NCBI GenBank assembly: GCA_963576735.1
Contig: OY755191.1
Span: 13,235,608 to 13,299,607, forward strand
Source: Bedellia somnulentella
Taxonomy: Eukaryota > Arthropoda > Insecta > Lepidoptera > Bedelliidae
DNA length: 64,000 nt
Reading direction: 5' to 3'
Position numbers and translations under genes: made by a program. Positions within the stretch are counted from its first letter, which is position 1; the number at the start of each line of letters is the position of its first letter. Shown in pieces: positions 41,018 to 51,475 of this stretch. A model generated the notes under the pieces. It saw only the letters and a list, made by a program, of their open reading frames with translations, was not told where the DNA came from and did not search any database.

Positions 41018-42361
41018 ATGAATGAAAACTTAAACCTAAATAAAAACCACAAAACTCCACCACAACAATCCGCTCCGGCAGAAAGTAGCCGTAAAGTCTA
41101 CACTCAACAAATTTTTCACAAAAGTCTATTTGATGCAAGACCTCGCAGTAATTCTGTTCCTGATATTACTTCGAATGACAAGAATACTCCTAAACAAACC
41201 CAAACAACTTCATCTGCCAATGAGACTGAAGCAGCCAACGTTACTAACGACCTTTCTTTCCTAGAACCTCCGCCATGGCAACGAGTACCAGGCAGTAAGA
41301 AAAGAAAACTGGTAAATTCTCCACCATCCCCCACCACCTCTACTCACAATAGGTAAGGCGGTCTACCTGTCGACCAAGAAGAAGAATCAGCCAACAAACC
41401 AAGACAAATCAACAAGCCTCCCCCAATTGTTCTATATGGCGTAGATGACGTAAATCAGCTCACTAAACTTCTAACAGAGGCAGTAGACTCCGAATCATTC
41501 AAATACAGGATAGTCAACAAAAACTTGCTTCGAGTTATGGTAGACTCCTCAGAGAACTACAAGAAAGTAATTGATGTCATTCGGCAAAATGGACTAATTG
41601 GACATACCTTTGCAAGAAAAGAATCTAGATGCTACCGTATTGTTATCAAAAATCTTCACCATACAACACCCCACAGTGCCATCATTGCGGCAATGGAACA
41701 AACTGGGAATATGGTGAGAGGCGAAATAGTGAATTCTCGACATGGTCCCGATAAAACTCCCACATCAAACTTCTTTGTTAACTTAGAACCAGGTGATAAA
41801 AACAAAGAAGTTAAAAGGATTGAATATATTTATCATCAGCGTGTAAAAATTGAAGATCCTCGAAAGTCGAAAACTAAAGTCCAGTGTCAAAGATGTCAGC
41901 AATACGGCCGTAGAAGAAATAACTGTATGAGGCCATATAGATGTGTTAAATGTGGATTAGGCCACAAAACTTCTGACTGTCCCATGAAGGATAGGAACAC
42001 CCCAGCTAAATGTGCTCTCTGCTCCTGTGACCACCCCGCGAACTATAAAGGCTGTCAAGTCTACAAAGAGATACTAGCCAGAAAATCGAACCCCCGACCT
42101 TCTAGACCGAATCAAAAGTTTACCCCGAACAGTGCACCTCTACCGGCACGTAGTAACAAGGTTAACCAAAAAACTTACGCTGAGGCTACGGCTAGTGCTC
42201 CCCATGAAAAAGAAAACGTCAATAATGATCCTACTGACAACACACAAAAAACTATGATGCAACTAATTATTAAGCAGAACGAAAAAGTAGATCAGCTCAT
42301 TCAACAAATAGGTACTCTCTTAAACCTATTGACAACAATGATAACAAAAATAGCTCCGTAA
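41018..42361 (+). pseudogene. Jockey ORF1 (gag-like, zinc knuckles) with one in-frame stop
   Basis: The reading frame starts at ATG 41018, is broken by TAA at 41354-41356, and then continues in the same frame to the stop at 42359-42361, about 447 codons in all. The N-terminal third is polar (PPQQSAPAESSRKVYTQQIF). A middle RNA-binding region (YRIVIKNLHHTTPHSAIIAA) precedes three knuckles: CQRCQQYGRRRNNC, CVKCGLGHKTSDC and CALCSCDHPANYKGC. In the first the ligand His is Arg (GR for GH), a likely loss of zinc binding. The C-terminus is a helical MMQLIIKQNEKVDQLIQQ. ORF1 proteins package LINE RNA and deliver it to chromatin. The last stop base overlaps the ORF2 start (TAATG). Confidence 0.88.
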
Positions 42362-42705
42362 TGGCTGCTTACATACGAATAGCTACCTGGAACATCAATG
42401 GGCTCTCGGCAAATATACTTGAGCTTGAAGCATTCATCAACACAAATAAACTGGATATTGTGCTCATATCTGAATCCCATACCACTGTAAACAAATCTTT
42501 TCTATTAAGAGGCTTTAACATTTATCACACCTCGCATCCTGATGGCAAGGCTCATGCTGGTGCAGCTATTGCAATTAGATCAATCCTCAAACACTCCTTG
42601 TTGGATCCTTTTATATCTACACATATCCAAGCCACTAAATTTGTAGCTGGAGGTTATTGGAATTCCAAGAACACATTTTTGGGGCTCGCGACTTACTCTG
42701 GCTAG
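42361..42705 (+). pseudogene. Jockey ORF2 endonuclease, N-terminal part
   Basis: ORF2 begins at the ATG overlapping the ORF1 stop. IRIATWNINGLSANILELEA and LDIVLISESHTT hold the first catalytic Asn and Glu of the apurinic-type endonuclease. After FVAGGYWNSKNTF the frame shifts at about 42682: the other frame continues SRLTLARGRKLKKSLDKN, which belongs near the end of the domain. By comparison with the usual domain length, about 100 codons including the central GDFN-type motif are deleted. The element can no longer cut DNA. Confidence 0.85.
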
Positions 42706-44911
42706 AGGCCGTAAACTAAAAAAATCCCTGGATAAAAACCAAATTTTGCCAATTTCATCCGGTGAGCCTACCTACTGGCCAACCGATCCGAACAAACTTC
42801 CAGATTTGCTAGACTTCTTCCTAACAAAAGGAATTAGCCAGCTCTGCACCAAGGTTGAATCAAATTTGGACGGATCTTCTGACCATACCGCAGTTATACT
42901 AACCCTCAGCTCCACGGTACTTATAAGAGAGCCCAATGAGTCTCTTTACAATAGAAAAACCGATTGGGAGGGCTTCCGGGACTACGTAGACGACAATCTG
43001 AACTTGAAAATTCCTTTAGCACAGCCTAATGACATTGAGAATGCATTTATGCACGTGACCAACCTCATCCAGGTTGCAGCTTGGAAAAACACTCCTGCGC
43101 TTCTTCACAAAGTCGGGTCTATTCTGCAGCCACCCAACATTAAGAGCAGTATACTGGAAAAACGACGATTACGAAGAGTATGGCAAACATCACGTCACCC
43201 AAAAGACAAATCTGCCTATAATAAAGCAGCCAAACAGCTAAAGATCCTCCTTGAAAACTCGGCTCAAGAGGAAATGAAGAAGTTTCTCTCAAACTTATCT
43301 CCTCAAAATAAAGGTGAACTTTCTCTTTGGAAGGCCACAAACATCTCTGGCAAACCTCAAGTATCTTTTCCACCACTGCGATCTGAATCTTCCTGGGCGA
43401 GAACAGACTCTGAAAAGGCTGAAGTCTTTGCAGCCCATCTCGCTACTGTATTCAAACCGAATCCCTCCAGTAGTCATGAAGAGCCTGCTTCAATAGGTGA
43501 AATATTGAATCGAGATTTTAAACTATGTCCACCTCTCCGAACAATTTCACCTAAAGAAGTAGGTGAAGAAATACGTCGCATGGATGCAAATAAGGCACCG
43601 GGTTACGATCTTATAACACCCAGAGTCCTTAAAAAACTCCCACGGAAATGCTTAACGTACCTGGCCAGTGTGTTTAATGCAATACTTCGTGAATTTTATA
43701 TCCCTCGTGTATGGAAGATCTCACAAATAATTCTTATCCACAAGTATGGCAAACCTCTTTATGAACCTACGTCTTTTAGACCTATAAGTCTTACTCCAGT
43801 TCTTTCCCAACTGTGGGAGAAGCTATTCCTAACTCGTTTATCCTGTGCTATAGAAGAGTGTCACATTGTACCATCGCATCAGTTTGGATTCAGGAAGTCG
43901 CACTCTACAGTGGAACAAATGCATAGAGTGTACCACACCATTCGCCAATGCTTTGAAGCCAAGCTTTACTGCAGCGCAGCATTTTTGGATGTCCAACAAG
44001 CATTTGACAAAGTCTGGCATCGAGGTCTTCTAGTCAAGATTAAGGAACGGCTACCACATCCTTATTTTTGTATAATTAAATCCTACCTATCCGACCGTCA
44101 ATTCTTCGTCATACAGGGTGATGCAAGATCAAAGCTATACGACATAGAAGCAGGTGTTCCCCAAGGGTCCGTCTTGGGTCCCGTACTGTACAACATCTTC
44201 ACCCATGATCTTCCAGTAACAGATGCTGTGACGGTGGCTACTTATGCCGATGACATTGCTCTGCTATCGTCTGACTCAAACCCAGCAAAAGCTAGTGCCA
44301 ATCTGCAAAGTCAACTAAATAGGGTACACTCCTGGATGTTAAATTGGCGAATACAGGCAACTGCTTCGAAATCTGCTCATATCACCTTTACCCTGAAACA
44401 AGATGACTGCCCATCGGTCAAACTAGGCACAGATACCTTGCCCCATACTGATTGCGTCAAATACCTTGGCTTCCACTTGGACAGAAGATTGACTTGGAAA
44501 AACCATATTAAAAAGAAAAGAGATGAGATCAATACTAAGTTCAAATCACTCTATTGGCTATTAGGGAGAAATTCTGTTTTGTCAACAGACAATAAACTTC
44601 TAATATACAAAAGTATACTAAAGCCAATCTGGACATACGGTGCTCAGCTATGGAGTACAGCTAGCAATAGCAACATTGTTTGCCTGCAACGGGTCCAAAA
44701 TGCTATCCTGCGAACAATTGCCAAAGCTCCCTGGTTTGCAAGAAACGATGAGATCCACAGTTACCTTAACATACCCACAGTGGCTGAAGAAATAACAGAG
44801 TTAAAAGCTAAATATACTGACCGACTAGTCGCACACCCAAATATTCTAGCAAACCAACTACTGGTCACTTCTCGCTCTGTACGGCGACTGAAGAGGAAAG
44901 ATGTTTTGTGA
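42680..44911 (+). CDS. Jockey ORF2, endonuclease end plus reverse transcriptase
   Basis: The frame is open from the deletion point to TGA at 44909-44911; the first Met is 42746 (721 residues from there) but is internal to the original protein. The end of the endonuclease is recognisable by DGSSDHTAVILTLSS, whose SDH is the last catalytic motif. The reverse transcriptase follows: FRPISLTPVLSQLWEK, HQFGFRKSHSTVEQ, AAFLDVQQAFDKVWH (motif A), GVPQGSVLGPVLYNIF (motif B), VATYADDIALLSS (catalytic YADD at about residues 500-503), and CVKYLGFHLDRRLTW. The C-terminus has LQRVQNAILRTIAKAPW. No RNase H is present, as usual for Jockey. The RT frame is undamaged, so the inactivating lesions are recent. 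Confidence 0.9.
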   Translation, partial: WGSRLTLARGRKLKKSLDKNQILPISSGEPTYWPTDPNKLPDLLDFFLTKGISQLCTKVESNLDGSSDHTAVILTLSSTVLIREPNESLYNRKTDWEGFRDYVDDNLNLKIPLAQPNDIENAFMHVTNLIQVAAWKNTPALLHKVGSILQPPNIKSSILEKRRLRRVWQTSRHPKDKSAYNKAAKQLKILLENSAQEEMKKFLSNLSPQNKGELSLWKATNISGKPQVSFPPLRSESSWARTDSEKAEVFAAHLATVFKPNPSSSHEEPASIGEILNRDFKLCPPLRTISPKEVGEEIRRMDANKAPGYDLITPRVLKKLPRKCLTYLASVFNAILREFYIPRVWKISQIILIHKYGKPLYEPTSFRPISLTPVLSQLWEKLFLTRLSCAIEECHIVPSHQFGFRKSHSTVEQMHRVYHTIRQCFEAKLYCSAAFLDVQQAFDKVWHRGLLVKIKERLPHPYFCIIKSYLSDRQFFVIQGDARSKLYDIEAGVPQGSVLGPVLYNIFTHDLPVTDAVTVATYADDIALLSSDSNPAKASANLQSQLNRVHSWMLNWRIQATASKSAHITFTLKQDDCPSVKLGTDTLPHTDCVKYLGFHLDRRLTWKNHIKKKRDEINTKFKSLYWLLGRNSVLSTDNKLLIYKSILKPIWTYGAQLWSTASNSNIVCLQRVQNAILRTIAKAPWFARNDEIHSYLNIPTVAEEITELKAKYTDRLVAHPNILANQLLVTSRSVRRLKRKDVL

Positions 44912-45542
44912 AAAAGAGTTTCAGAGGCAATATTCTCTGCTACACTCTAAACGTCAAGACAATTCACTCAAATCATCCGCTTATGGTCCACCGACTGATT
45001 GCAGATTCAAAACACAAAAAAAAAAAATACCGAATAACCCTTTTTCAATTGTTCTACTCTGAGATGACTTTTATAATATGGCAAAACAACATTTCCTAAG
45101 TGCATATATCATCTATTTTTTGTTATGTCCTTTTATTTATTCCACTTTATCTCTGCAGATTGATTTTGACGGGATTTTAAGTAAGTAGAGCCATTTTTAT
45201 TTACTGTAAACAACCGTGAAAAGCTGGTCTGTTACTTGAAACACAACTTCACCTTGCACCAAACCACGCAACTCACAAGTGACCCGTCTTGAAGGCTGTG
45301 CTGTGAAGTTGAAGATTCTGTTACCTTAACTGAGTCGTCGTGTGTTGTGTGCATCAGCTCTAATTATTATCATTTGTTACACGTTAAACGCTGAACGGAT
45401 ACTTTATTATGGTAGGTTTGGGAGCTATTTAGTAGCAGTGTCGTGGCAGCTTAGAATTACGATATGATATATAATTAGAATGTATTACAACTTCGGAAAG
45501 GATGAAGGGAGCTCTGACGCCACTAAGGTGTTAAGAAAACAA

Positions 45543-45665
45543 AGCAAAGAAGAATTTTGCTTCAGTAGTCACTTGACACCATAGCTCAATTGACAGAGCG
45601 ACAGGTCGCGGGTTCGAGTCCTGCTGGTGCCAATAAAATTTTCTTTCCTTAATTGATTAGTGATA
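45543..45665 (+). mobile_element. SINE-C copy with shortened tRNA core
   Basis: AAGAAGAATTTTGCTTCAG, then GACACCATAGCTCAATTGAC, then GGTCGCGGGTTCGAGTCC, with the anticodon arm deleted, then AAAATTTTCTTTCCTTAATT. Confidence 0.7.
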
Positions 45666-45825
45666 TGATATATGTTTTGTACATACATACATAGCATACA
45701 TACATAAGCATGTTTTGTGAAACGCTGAACGGATACTTTATTATGGTGTGTTTGGGAACTATTTAGTAGCAGTGTCGTGGTAGTTTGGAATGATGATAAG
45801 ATGTCTGTTTTGAACATACATAATG

Positions 45826-45985
45826 TGTAGTGTTGGCTAAGAATAGCACTACTCCTTTTTTTCCTGTGGGTGTTTGTAGCGACTGAAGAGTATTGGGGCT
45901 TATTTTACAATATTTTCCCCAATCAACTTCCAAAAGTGGCTGAGGATTTACTTTTTGTGAAGCTTACTCCTTAGCTTCTTTTTTT
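45826..45985 (+). repeat. degenerate SINE-B copy
   Basis: GTGTAGTGTTGGCTAAGAAT, then CAACTTCCAAAAGTGGCTGA. The core block with the box-B-like motif is deleted. Confidence 0.7.
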
Positions 45986-46268
45986 TGTTTTCTTAATATC
46001 CGAATACATTTATTACGTTAGTTTAAATATAAATTCACCTTGCGCCAAACCACGCAACTCACAAGTAACCCGTCTTGAAGGCTGTGCTGTGAAGATTCTG
46101 TTACCTTAACTGAGTCGGTGTGTGTTGTGTGCATCAGCTCTAACTATTATCATTTATTACACGTTAAACTGAACGGATACTTATTATGGTAGGTTTGGGT
46201 GTTATTTAGTACGTATAGTGTCACGGCAGATTGGAATAACGATATGATATCTCTTTTGTATTTACATA

Positions 46269-46570
46269 TGTCGTAGGATGATTTGATGTTTAGGTTTTTT
46301 GCAAAAAACCTAGGGATTTTGCAAAAATCCGGATAATTAGACAACGGTTATAATACTTCTAATCTTACTAGGTATTTTGCAAAAAACTAGTTGGTTTAGT
46401 AAGATTTTACTTTTTTAATCCTGATTGGCTGATTTCTAATTGCTCGCCTACACTTATTCTGATTGGTTCGTCATTGTGGTATTGAGGTATTATAGCTTGA
46501 GTTATAAAGGAAAATGACAAAATCCCTAGGACTTTTGCAAAAATCCTAAACATCAAATCATTCTACGACA
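46269..46570. mobile_element. 302-bp MITE with internal palindromes
   Basis: Long terminal inverted repeats: TGTCGTAGGATGATTTGATG on the left and CATCAAATCATTCTACGACA on the right, extending about 60 bp with mismatches. A CATA duplication lies at 46265-46268 and 46571-46574. Four copies of a TTTTGCAAAA-type palindrome occur, two near each end or inside (GGTTTTTTGCAAAAAACC is a perfect 18-bp palindrome). No coding capacity. I cannot place it in a superfamily. Confidence 0.85.
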
Positions 46571-46579
46571 CATACATAA

Positions 46580-46750
46580 GCAGCCGTGATAGCTCAGTGG
46601 GTACAACACCGCTTGTCGTGCAGACGATGCGGGTTCAGACCCCGGGTCGGGCTTATACCAATTTGTCTTTTCTAAAGACATATGTGTGGTTAATTTATCA
46701 TGGTTGATAACGGTGAGAAAAAACATCGTGAGGAAACCTACACGGCTAAG
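46580..46750 (+). repeat. SINE-A 5' part
   Basis: Head AGCAGCCGTGATAGCTCAGT and box-B GGGTTCAGACCCC, then the body to CATCGTGAGGAAACC. The 3' half is missing and a SINE-B-like 3' relic follows to about 46818. Confidence 0.8.
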
Positions 46751-46818
46751 AGATGAGAAATTGCTGTTTCTAAAGCTGTTACTAGCCCTTTTAAGTATTT
46801 ATATACGTGAGTACATAT

Positions 46819-47070
46819 AGTGCCGTGTAGTGCCGGCTTAGAATGTCGCTACCCCTTTCTACCCACGGGTGTCGTAAGAGGCGACTTAGGGTATTGGGGC
46901 TTTTTATTGGATTTTGGGCGATGCGGTTGGAGACCCATTACCAAAACCTTTATTTTTACCATCTTTTCCCCACTCAACTTCCAAAAGTGGCTGAGGAATT
47001 TATAATTCCTTAGTTCTGGCTACCCCGTCTAGGGAAATATAGCCGTGAGTATATGTATGTATGTATCTAT
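46819..47070 (+). mobile_element. SINE-B copy, GTGCCGGC subfamily
   Basis: GCCGTGTAGTGCCGGC to (TATG)n. The target-site duplication GTACATAT lies at 46811-46818 and 47071-47078. Confidence 0.9.
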
Positions 47071-47081
47071 GTACATATTTA

Positions 47082-47158
47082 TAGTCACGGGTATAAATCC
47101 TATGAAAGGGTAGCCAGAGCTTAAGAAATGGAATTCCTTTGCCACTTTTGGTGAACTT
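47082..47158 (-). repeat. SINE-B 3' relic
   Basis: AGTCACGGGTATAAATCC to TTTGCCACTTTTGG. The rest is lost. Confidence 0.7.
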
Positions 47159-48935
47159 AAAAATACTGTCAAATAAAGGATGTTTGGTAGAATAAGGAAT
47201 AACGTAGTTTTACCTAATAACGGATGTTTAGAGCATCTCAAGAAGTCTTCAAAATACAAAAAATACGCTAAAAAAATGTGATTCAGTTAACACTCTTTTT
47301 TAAGGGCCTCCCCGCATTTTGCAGCTATTGCGCTCACTCTTACGTCAAATTTAATGAGAGTGACAGGGACGGAAAAAACGCGCGCGCAGGATAAATGAAG
47401 TTTATTTAGTTTTATTGAATAACTATAATGTTTAAATGAAAAGTTAAACATCAAAGTTACAGATCTTAAAGCTACGCGTATATAGACACATAATGAGTTC
47501 ACATGTATGTTATGCCAATGAAGCCTATACGGTTTTTATGAAAACAAAGCATGTTCCAATTCATTTTTTTCATCATATTTTTCAACAAATTATTAAAATG
47601 TTAAACATCAAATTTTAACACCATGAACTAATCACCAACATATATTTTATTCATGTCATATCAATATCATGAAATCAGACTTTATAGAATTTCCAAACAA
47701 TCAATATCAACCTATTTTTCCGGGATAGCCCTTAAGCAAACATAATTCTTTATATTTGACGAAACTTACTATGTAAATTGTGGAGTTTTTTTTTTCTTTA
47801 CGTTCATAAAACACGTGGCAACAGCGAATTGAATACTGAGATTGTAATAAATAAACAATTTGCAAACATTTTCCGAGCCATTTAAAACGTCTTTCAGCAA
47901 TTTATAAAGCTCTCTCACAAAAGGTTGGAGAAATGTTGAAAATATAAATTTTAGGCATATGTCGTAATGTGCTGTGCTTTCAACGGGCTTAAGAAAAATG
48001 GTTTCGGTTTTTATGACACGAGTCAGAATTAATATTTTAGGACTGCATAAAAGGTTTACGCTTACTTGTTATAATCATTATAAATAAGTCAGCTTAGAAT
48101 AGCACTGTCCTCACTTTTTATAAAGTCAGTATGATCGTAGTACTGGGTTTTTTACGATCTTATGCCTGTAATATTTCTTTCACAAAATTTTTTTTAAATA
48201 TTATAATTAATTAATATATATTATGACAGAAGTGTTATTGAGTCACACGTCAGTAATTTAGCCATCAAAACTTACACATTTTCCAACAATAAAAAATATT
48301 TTATTAAGTTGGTAAATGGTCTTATTAAAGAAGAAAAAAATTAGAATAGTTTTAGGTGCAATAGGTGTTTTTAAAGTAACTTCTTAGTATAGCAACAAAA
48401 TGATCAAAATATTGATTTATTAGAGAACTTTTTTTTATTTGTATCATAACGTAATATTAAACATTCAATGAAGTATTTAAAATTCAACATGAGCTGAACA
48501 TATAACAATAATATTTAACAACATACAACTATTAACTTAATAGCGGTATCAAAAGTTCTGAAAAAGCATTAATGTTTATAATGGCACTAAAATCCCTTCT
48601 ATGCTAACAAAAGCCTAAAATTACTATTTTATTTTTGGCCAACTGCCAAAATCAAAGCCACCAAAGTTACCGCAACCGAGCAGTGGAAATAAACTAAAAA
48701 CTGGCCAAGCGCGAGTCAGCTCTCGCTCAGAGGGTTCCGTACCATTATTTACGAATATGCCAAATAAATTATTTCGGTTCTATTTACTTTTATTTCCATC
48801 CTTTATATCACAGTCTATTTCTCAATCATCTTATGAAATTGACTGAAGAATATGCTATTCTGAAGCTCTAATGACCCATTTTTGAGATTAATGTTGAGTG
48901 CAGGTAGGTATGTACTTGGGTAGGTATTTCTACTC
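47159..48935. other. AT-rich stretch, no recognised gene
   Basis: CGCGAGTCAGCTCTCGCTC followed by AGGGTTCCGTACC (48708-48750) is a phrase common in insect transposons, here without further context. Nothing else is identified. Confidence 0.45.
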
Positions 48936-48939
48936 TAGG

Positions 48940-49272
48940 GCGTTTCGTAAGAGTCAACTAAGGGTCCTGGGCTTTTTAAGTAATTTTTCGGCGTTGCGGT
49001 AGGAGACCCATCACCAACAACCTTTGTTTTACAATCCTTTCTCTCATTTTAATCGGCGATAAGGCGGACCTATCGCGTTAAGAAGATAAGTCCGCCTTTG
49101 TGTACATTTACTGTTTTGTAATTCTTAAATACTGTTTTTGTGTTGTGTATTTGTATGCAATTAAGTGTTTATTATTATTATTTCTCTTTTCTCTCTTCCA
49201 AAACTGACAGGAATTTCTAATTCCGATAATCTGGTTACCCCTTCCAAGAAATTATAGCCATGATTGTATGCA
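48940..49272 (+). repeat. old SINE-B copy split by a LINE tail
   Basis: 48950-49050 (TTTCGTAAGAGTCAACTAAG to CTTTCTCTC) continues at 49192-49272 (TTCCAAAACTGACAGGAATT to ATTATAGCCATGATTGTATG). Confidence 0.7.
49051..49190 (+). mobile_element. 3' end of another lepidopteran LINE or SINE
   Basis: AATCGGCGATAAGGCGGACC, then GTCCGCCTTTGTGTACATTT, then GCAATTAAGTGTTTATT and (ATT)n. It resembles CR1-like 3' ends common in Lepidoptera. The short length prevents a firm class. Confidence 0.55.
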
Positions 49273-49635
49273 AAATAAAAAAAATAATTCGTCTCTGAAG
49301 ACTGAAAAACAAAACTATATAGTAATCATATACATTCTACCTATACGTTTTGGGTATGGAACCTTAAAAAATAGACTAATATTCAATTGCTTCGTTTGTA
49401 ACATGACAATTTTTGAACAAAGACTTTTGATTGCCGTTGAAGCAAACAGAGATGAACATCGAAATATTTCTGAACTGCCTAAAATATTGGTGGCCTGTAA
49501 AGTCGGTATTCTTACGATTAGTTTCTACTTCAACTATTACACAATAAATCTTAGTTATCCGAATAAATATAATTACATACATACTAGTATTTATTCTCAA
49601 TATCAGACAGAACAGGATCGTAAGAGCATTTTTTT

Positions 49636-49815
49636 TAATCAGCCTCTTTTGAAAGTAGAATGGGGAAAGAGATTGTCTAATATTAAGGTAATTATAGGAT
49701 AGGTGATGGATCTCCATTCTGAGTTCTCCACCCGCATCGCTGAAAAATCACTTAAATAGCCCCAATGCCGCTTGGAATAAAAGTGTTTGTGTGATTCAAA
49801 GCCGACAATACACAC
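49636..49815 (-). repeat. degenerate SINE-B copy
   Basis: CAGCCTCTTTTGAAAGTAG, then GGTGATGGATCTCC, then AAAGCCGACAATACAC. A small insertion lies in the core. Confidence 0.7.
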
Positions 49816-49986
49816 ACAACATTCAATAATCTGTGGCACAACTACTGCAACATCAATACAATTAAAACGCTTTATTTGTCCGGGAATGTAACAAACCATC
49901 TTGTTTGCGTATTCGCAAGGTTGGGTAGTATTTAAACTGCTTGTAATTAAAATACGTAATTGAAAAACAAATACGTATAGGTTTTA

Positions 49987-50462
49987 ACAACCGCGATAGC
50001 TTAGTGCAGTACAGTAGTAGTAGTGGGTAGAACAACGCTTATCGTGTAGGCGATGAGGGTTCAAATCCCGGGTCGGGCCTACATACATACATACATATAC
50101 TCACGGCTATAAATCCCAAGAAAGGGGTAACCACAGCTAAGGAATTAGAAATTCCTCAGCCACTTTTGGAAAGTGCGTGGGGAGTAGATGGTGAAATAAA
50201 GGTTCTTGGTGATGGGTCTCCAACCGCATCGCCCAAAAATCCCTTAAAAGCCCCAATACCGCTAGTCGCCTTTTACGTACACCCACCGGAAGAAATGGGG
50301 TAGTGCTATTCTAAGCCGACACTACATAGCAATTTGTTTTTTTTCTAGAGTCATATGTGTGGTTAATTTATCATGGTTGTTATCGGTGAGGGAAAATATC
50401 GTAAGGAAACCTACATGGCTAACCTCTGCCAACCCTATCAGGGATATACGGTGTGAATGTAT
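49987..50462 (+). repeat. SINE-A copy split by SINE-B
   Basis: Head CAACCGCGATAGCTTAGTG to box-B GGTTCAAATCCCGGG (49987-50082). The head has an extra GTAGTAGTAG stretch. The body resumes at 50330 (CAATTTG, then GTTATCGGTGAGGG) and ends near CAGGGATATACGGTGTGAATG. The middle of the body is deleted. Confidence 0.85.
50083..50329 (-). mobile_element. full SINE-B copy inside SINE-A
   Basis: (CATA)n tail to CTAAGCCGACACTACATAG. It separates GGGCCTAC from CAATTTG, which adjoin in intact SINE-A copies. Confidence 0.9.
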
Positions 50463-50492
50463 ATACCGTTGAGTTTTGATTTGTTAAAATAC

Positions 50493-50703
50493 GTTTGCCG
50501 TGTAGTGTCGGCTTAGAAGAACACTACCCCATTTCTACCCATGGGTGATCGTAAAAAGCGACTAAGGGTATAAGGGCTTTTTAAGTGATTGGGCGATGTG
50601 GATACCCGTCACCAAAAACATTACTTATTACCATCTTTTGCCAATCAACGTCCAAAAGTGGCCCGTTAAGGGATTTATAGCTGTGGGTATATGTACGTAT
50701 GTA
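50493..50703 (+). mobile_element. SINE-B copy with core deletion
   Basis: GCCGTGTAGTGTCGGC to TATG tail, lacking part of the box-B-like core. The target-site duplication TGTTAAAATAC lies at 50482-50492 and 50704-50714. Confidence 0.9.
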
Positions 50704-50714
50704 TGTTAAAATAC

Positions 50715-50918
50715 ATACATACATATACTCACGGCTATAAATCCCTAGAAGGGGTAGCCAGAGCTAACGAATTAGAAATTCCTCAGCCACTTTTGGAAGT
50801 TGCGTGGGGAAAAGATGGTAAAATAAAGGTTGTTGGTCATGGGTTAGTCGCCTCTCACGTACACCCACCGGAATAAAAGGGGTAGTGCTATTCTAAGCCG
50901 ACAATACACACATTACGT
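50715..50918 (-). mobile_element. SINE-B copy with core deletion
   Basis: Tail (CATA)n to CCGACAATACACAC. The segment between TTGTTGGTCATGGG and TTAGTCGCCTCTC lacks the box-B-like motif. Confidence 0.85.
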
Positions 50919-51324
50919 GTAGGTTTCGTACTTTGATTACCGTTTTTGGGTCGGCTTATAGTAGTACTAACCTATTTCTAACCGAGACGCAAGACGAAAG
51001 GGTTTTGGGGTTTATTATTATTAGTTAGTATTGGACGATTTTCATCACTTACCTTTGAAACTGGCTGAATGTTAATCTAAGTTTCTACTGATTTTAGCCT
51101 TTGTGGACACGTTTGTTCTTTTGATAAGGGTTTACATAAAAATGAGACTGCTTAGTAAATTTTTTTATTATCATACGAAAGGCCCTAGCAAAAAAATATA
51201 TATGAATCTGTTTTAAGAATACCCTTAAAATTAATACGGCGTAAATGTAAAACATTTAGTTGATTTCTGTAGAAAAGTAGACAACATTTGTTGTTTATCC
51301 AAATAAATAAATAAATAAACATTT
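50919..51324. other. no recognised gene
   Basis: 51000-51090 may hold a very old SINE-B (GACGCAAGACGAAAGGGTTT, then GAAACTGGCTGAATG). Nothing else. Confidence 0.4.
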
Positions 51325-51380
51325 AGTTGCCTGTCTCTGCCTACCCCAATGGGAACTAACGGCGTGAAAATATGTATGTA
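51325..51380 (+). repeat. very short RTE LINE 3' end
   Basis: Only the terminal CTCTGCCTACCCCAATGGG, CGGCGTGAAAATATG and tail remain, the shortest LINE copy here. Confidence 0.85.
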
Positions 51381-51475
51381 TGTTATTTCATCTCTGAAAT
51401 AGTAATAGAGTTTACCTTATTTTGTTTATGCAATATAGTTATACCTTCATATGAAAATAATACAAAACAAAATAT

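Larger units (their letters stand above)
40581..45027 (+). mobile_element. near-full-length Jockey-clade LINE
   Basis: 4447 bp: 5' leader (40581-41017), ORF1, ORF2, short 3' UTR and poly(A) (45016-45027). TACC is repeated at 40577-40580 and 45028-45031. The interrupted RTE sequence reads across the join (TTTACC then CGAATAACCC), which fixes both ends. It is damaged by an ORF1 stop and an endonuclease deletion. Confidence 0.92.
39952..45070 (-). repeat. RTE LINE copy broken by two insertions
   Basis: Minus-strand LINE pieces lie at 45028-45070 (ACCCTTTTTCAATTG, upstream), 40337-40580 (GLMTSQSVSEKAGMAVHD to RERCGVEED) and 39952-39986 (DIVKKIERG). The Jockey element separates the first two. A plus-strand LINE end separates the last two. 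Confidence 0.8.
45205..46262. repeat. direct repeat of about 235 bp with a partial third copy
   Basis: 45245-45480 and 46034-46256 share ACCACGCAACTCACAAGT, GACCCGTCTTGAAGGC, TTACCTTAACTGAGTCG and ACGATATGATAT. A third partial copy (45715-45808) has only the last 90 bases. No coding frame crosses it. Both ends are undefined, and the class is unknown. Confidence 0.75.

Noticed and set aside
49268..49702. Plus-strand frame of 144 codons
   Set aside because: It begins at the end of a SINE-B relic and ends inside another. The composition is AT-driven and no domain is visible.
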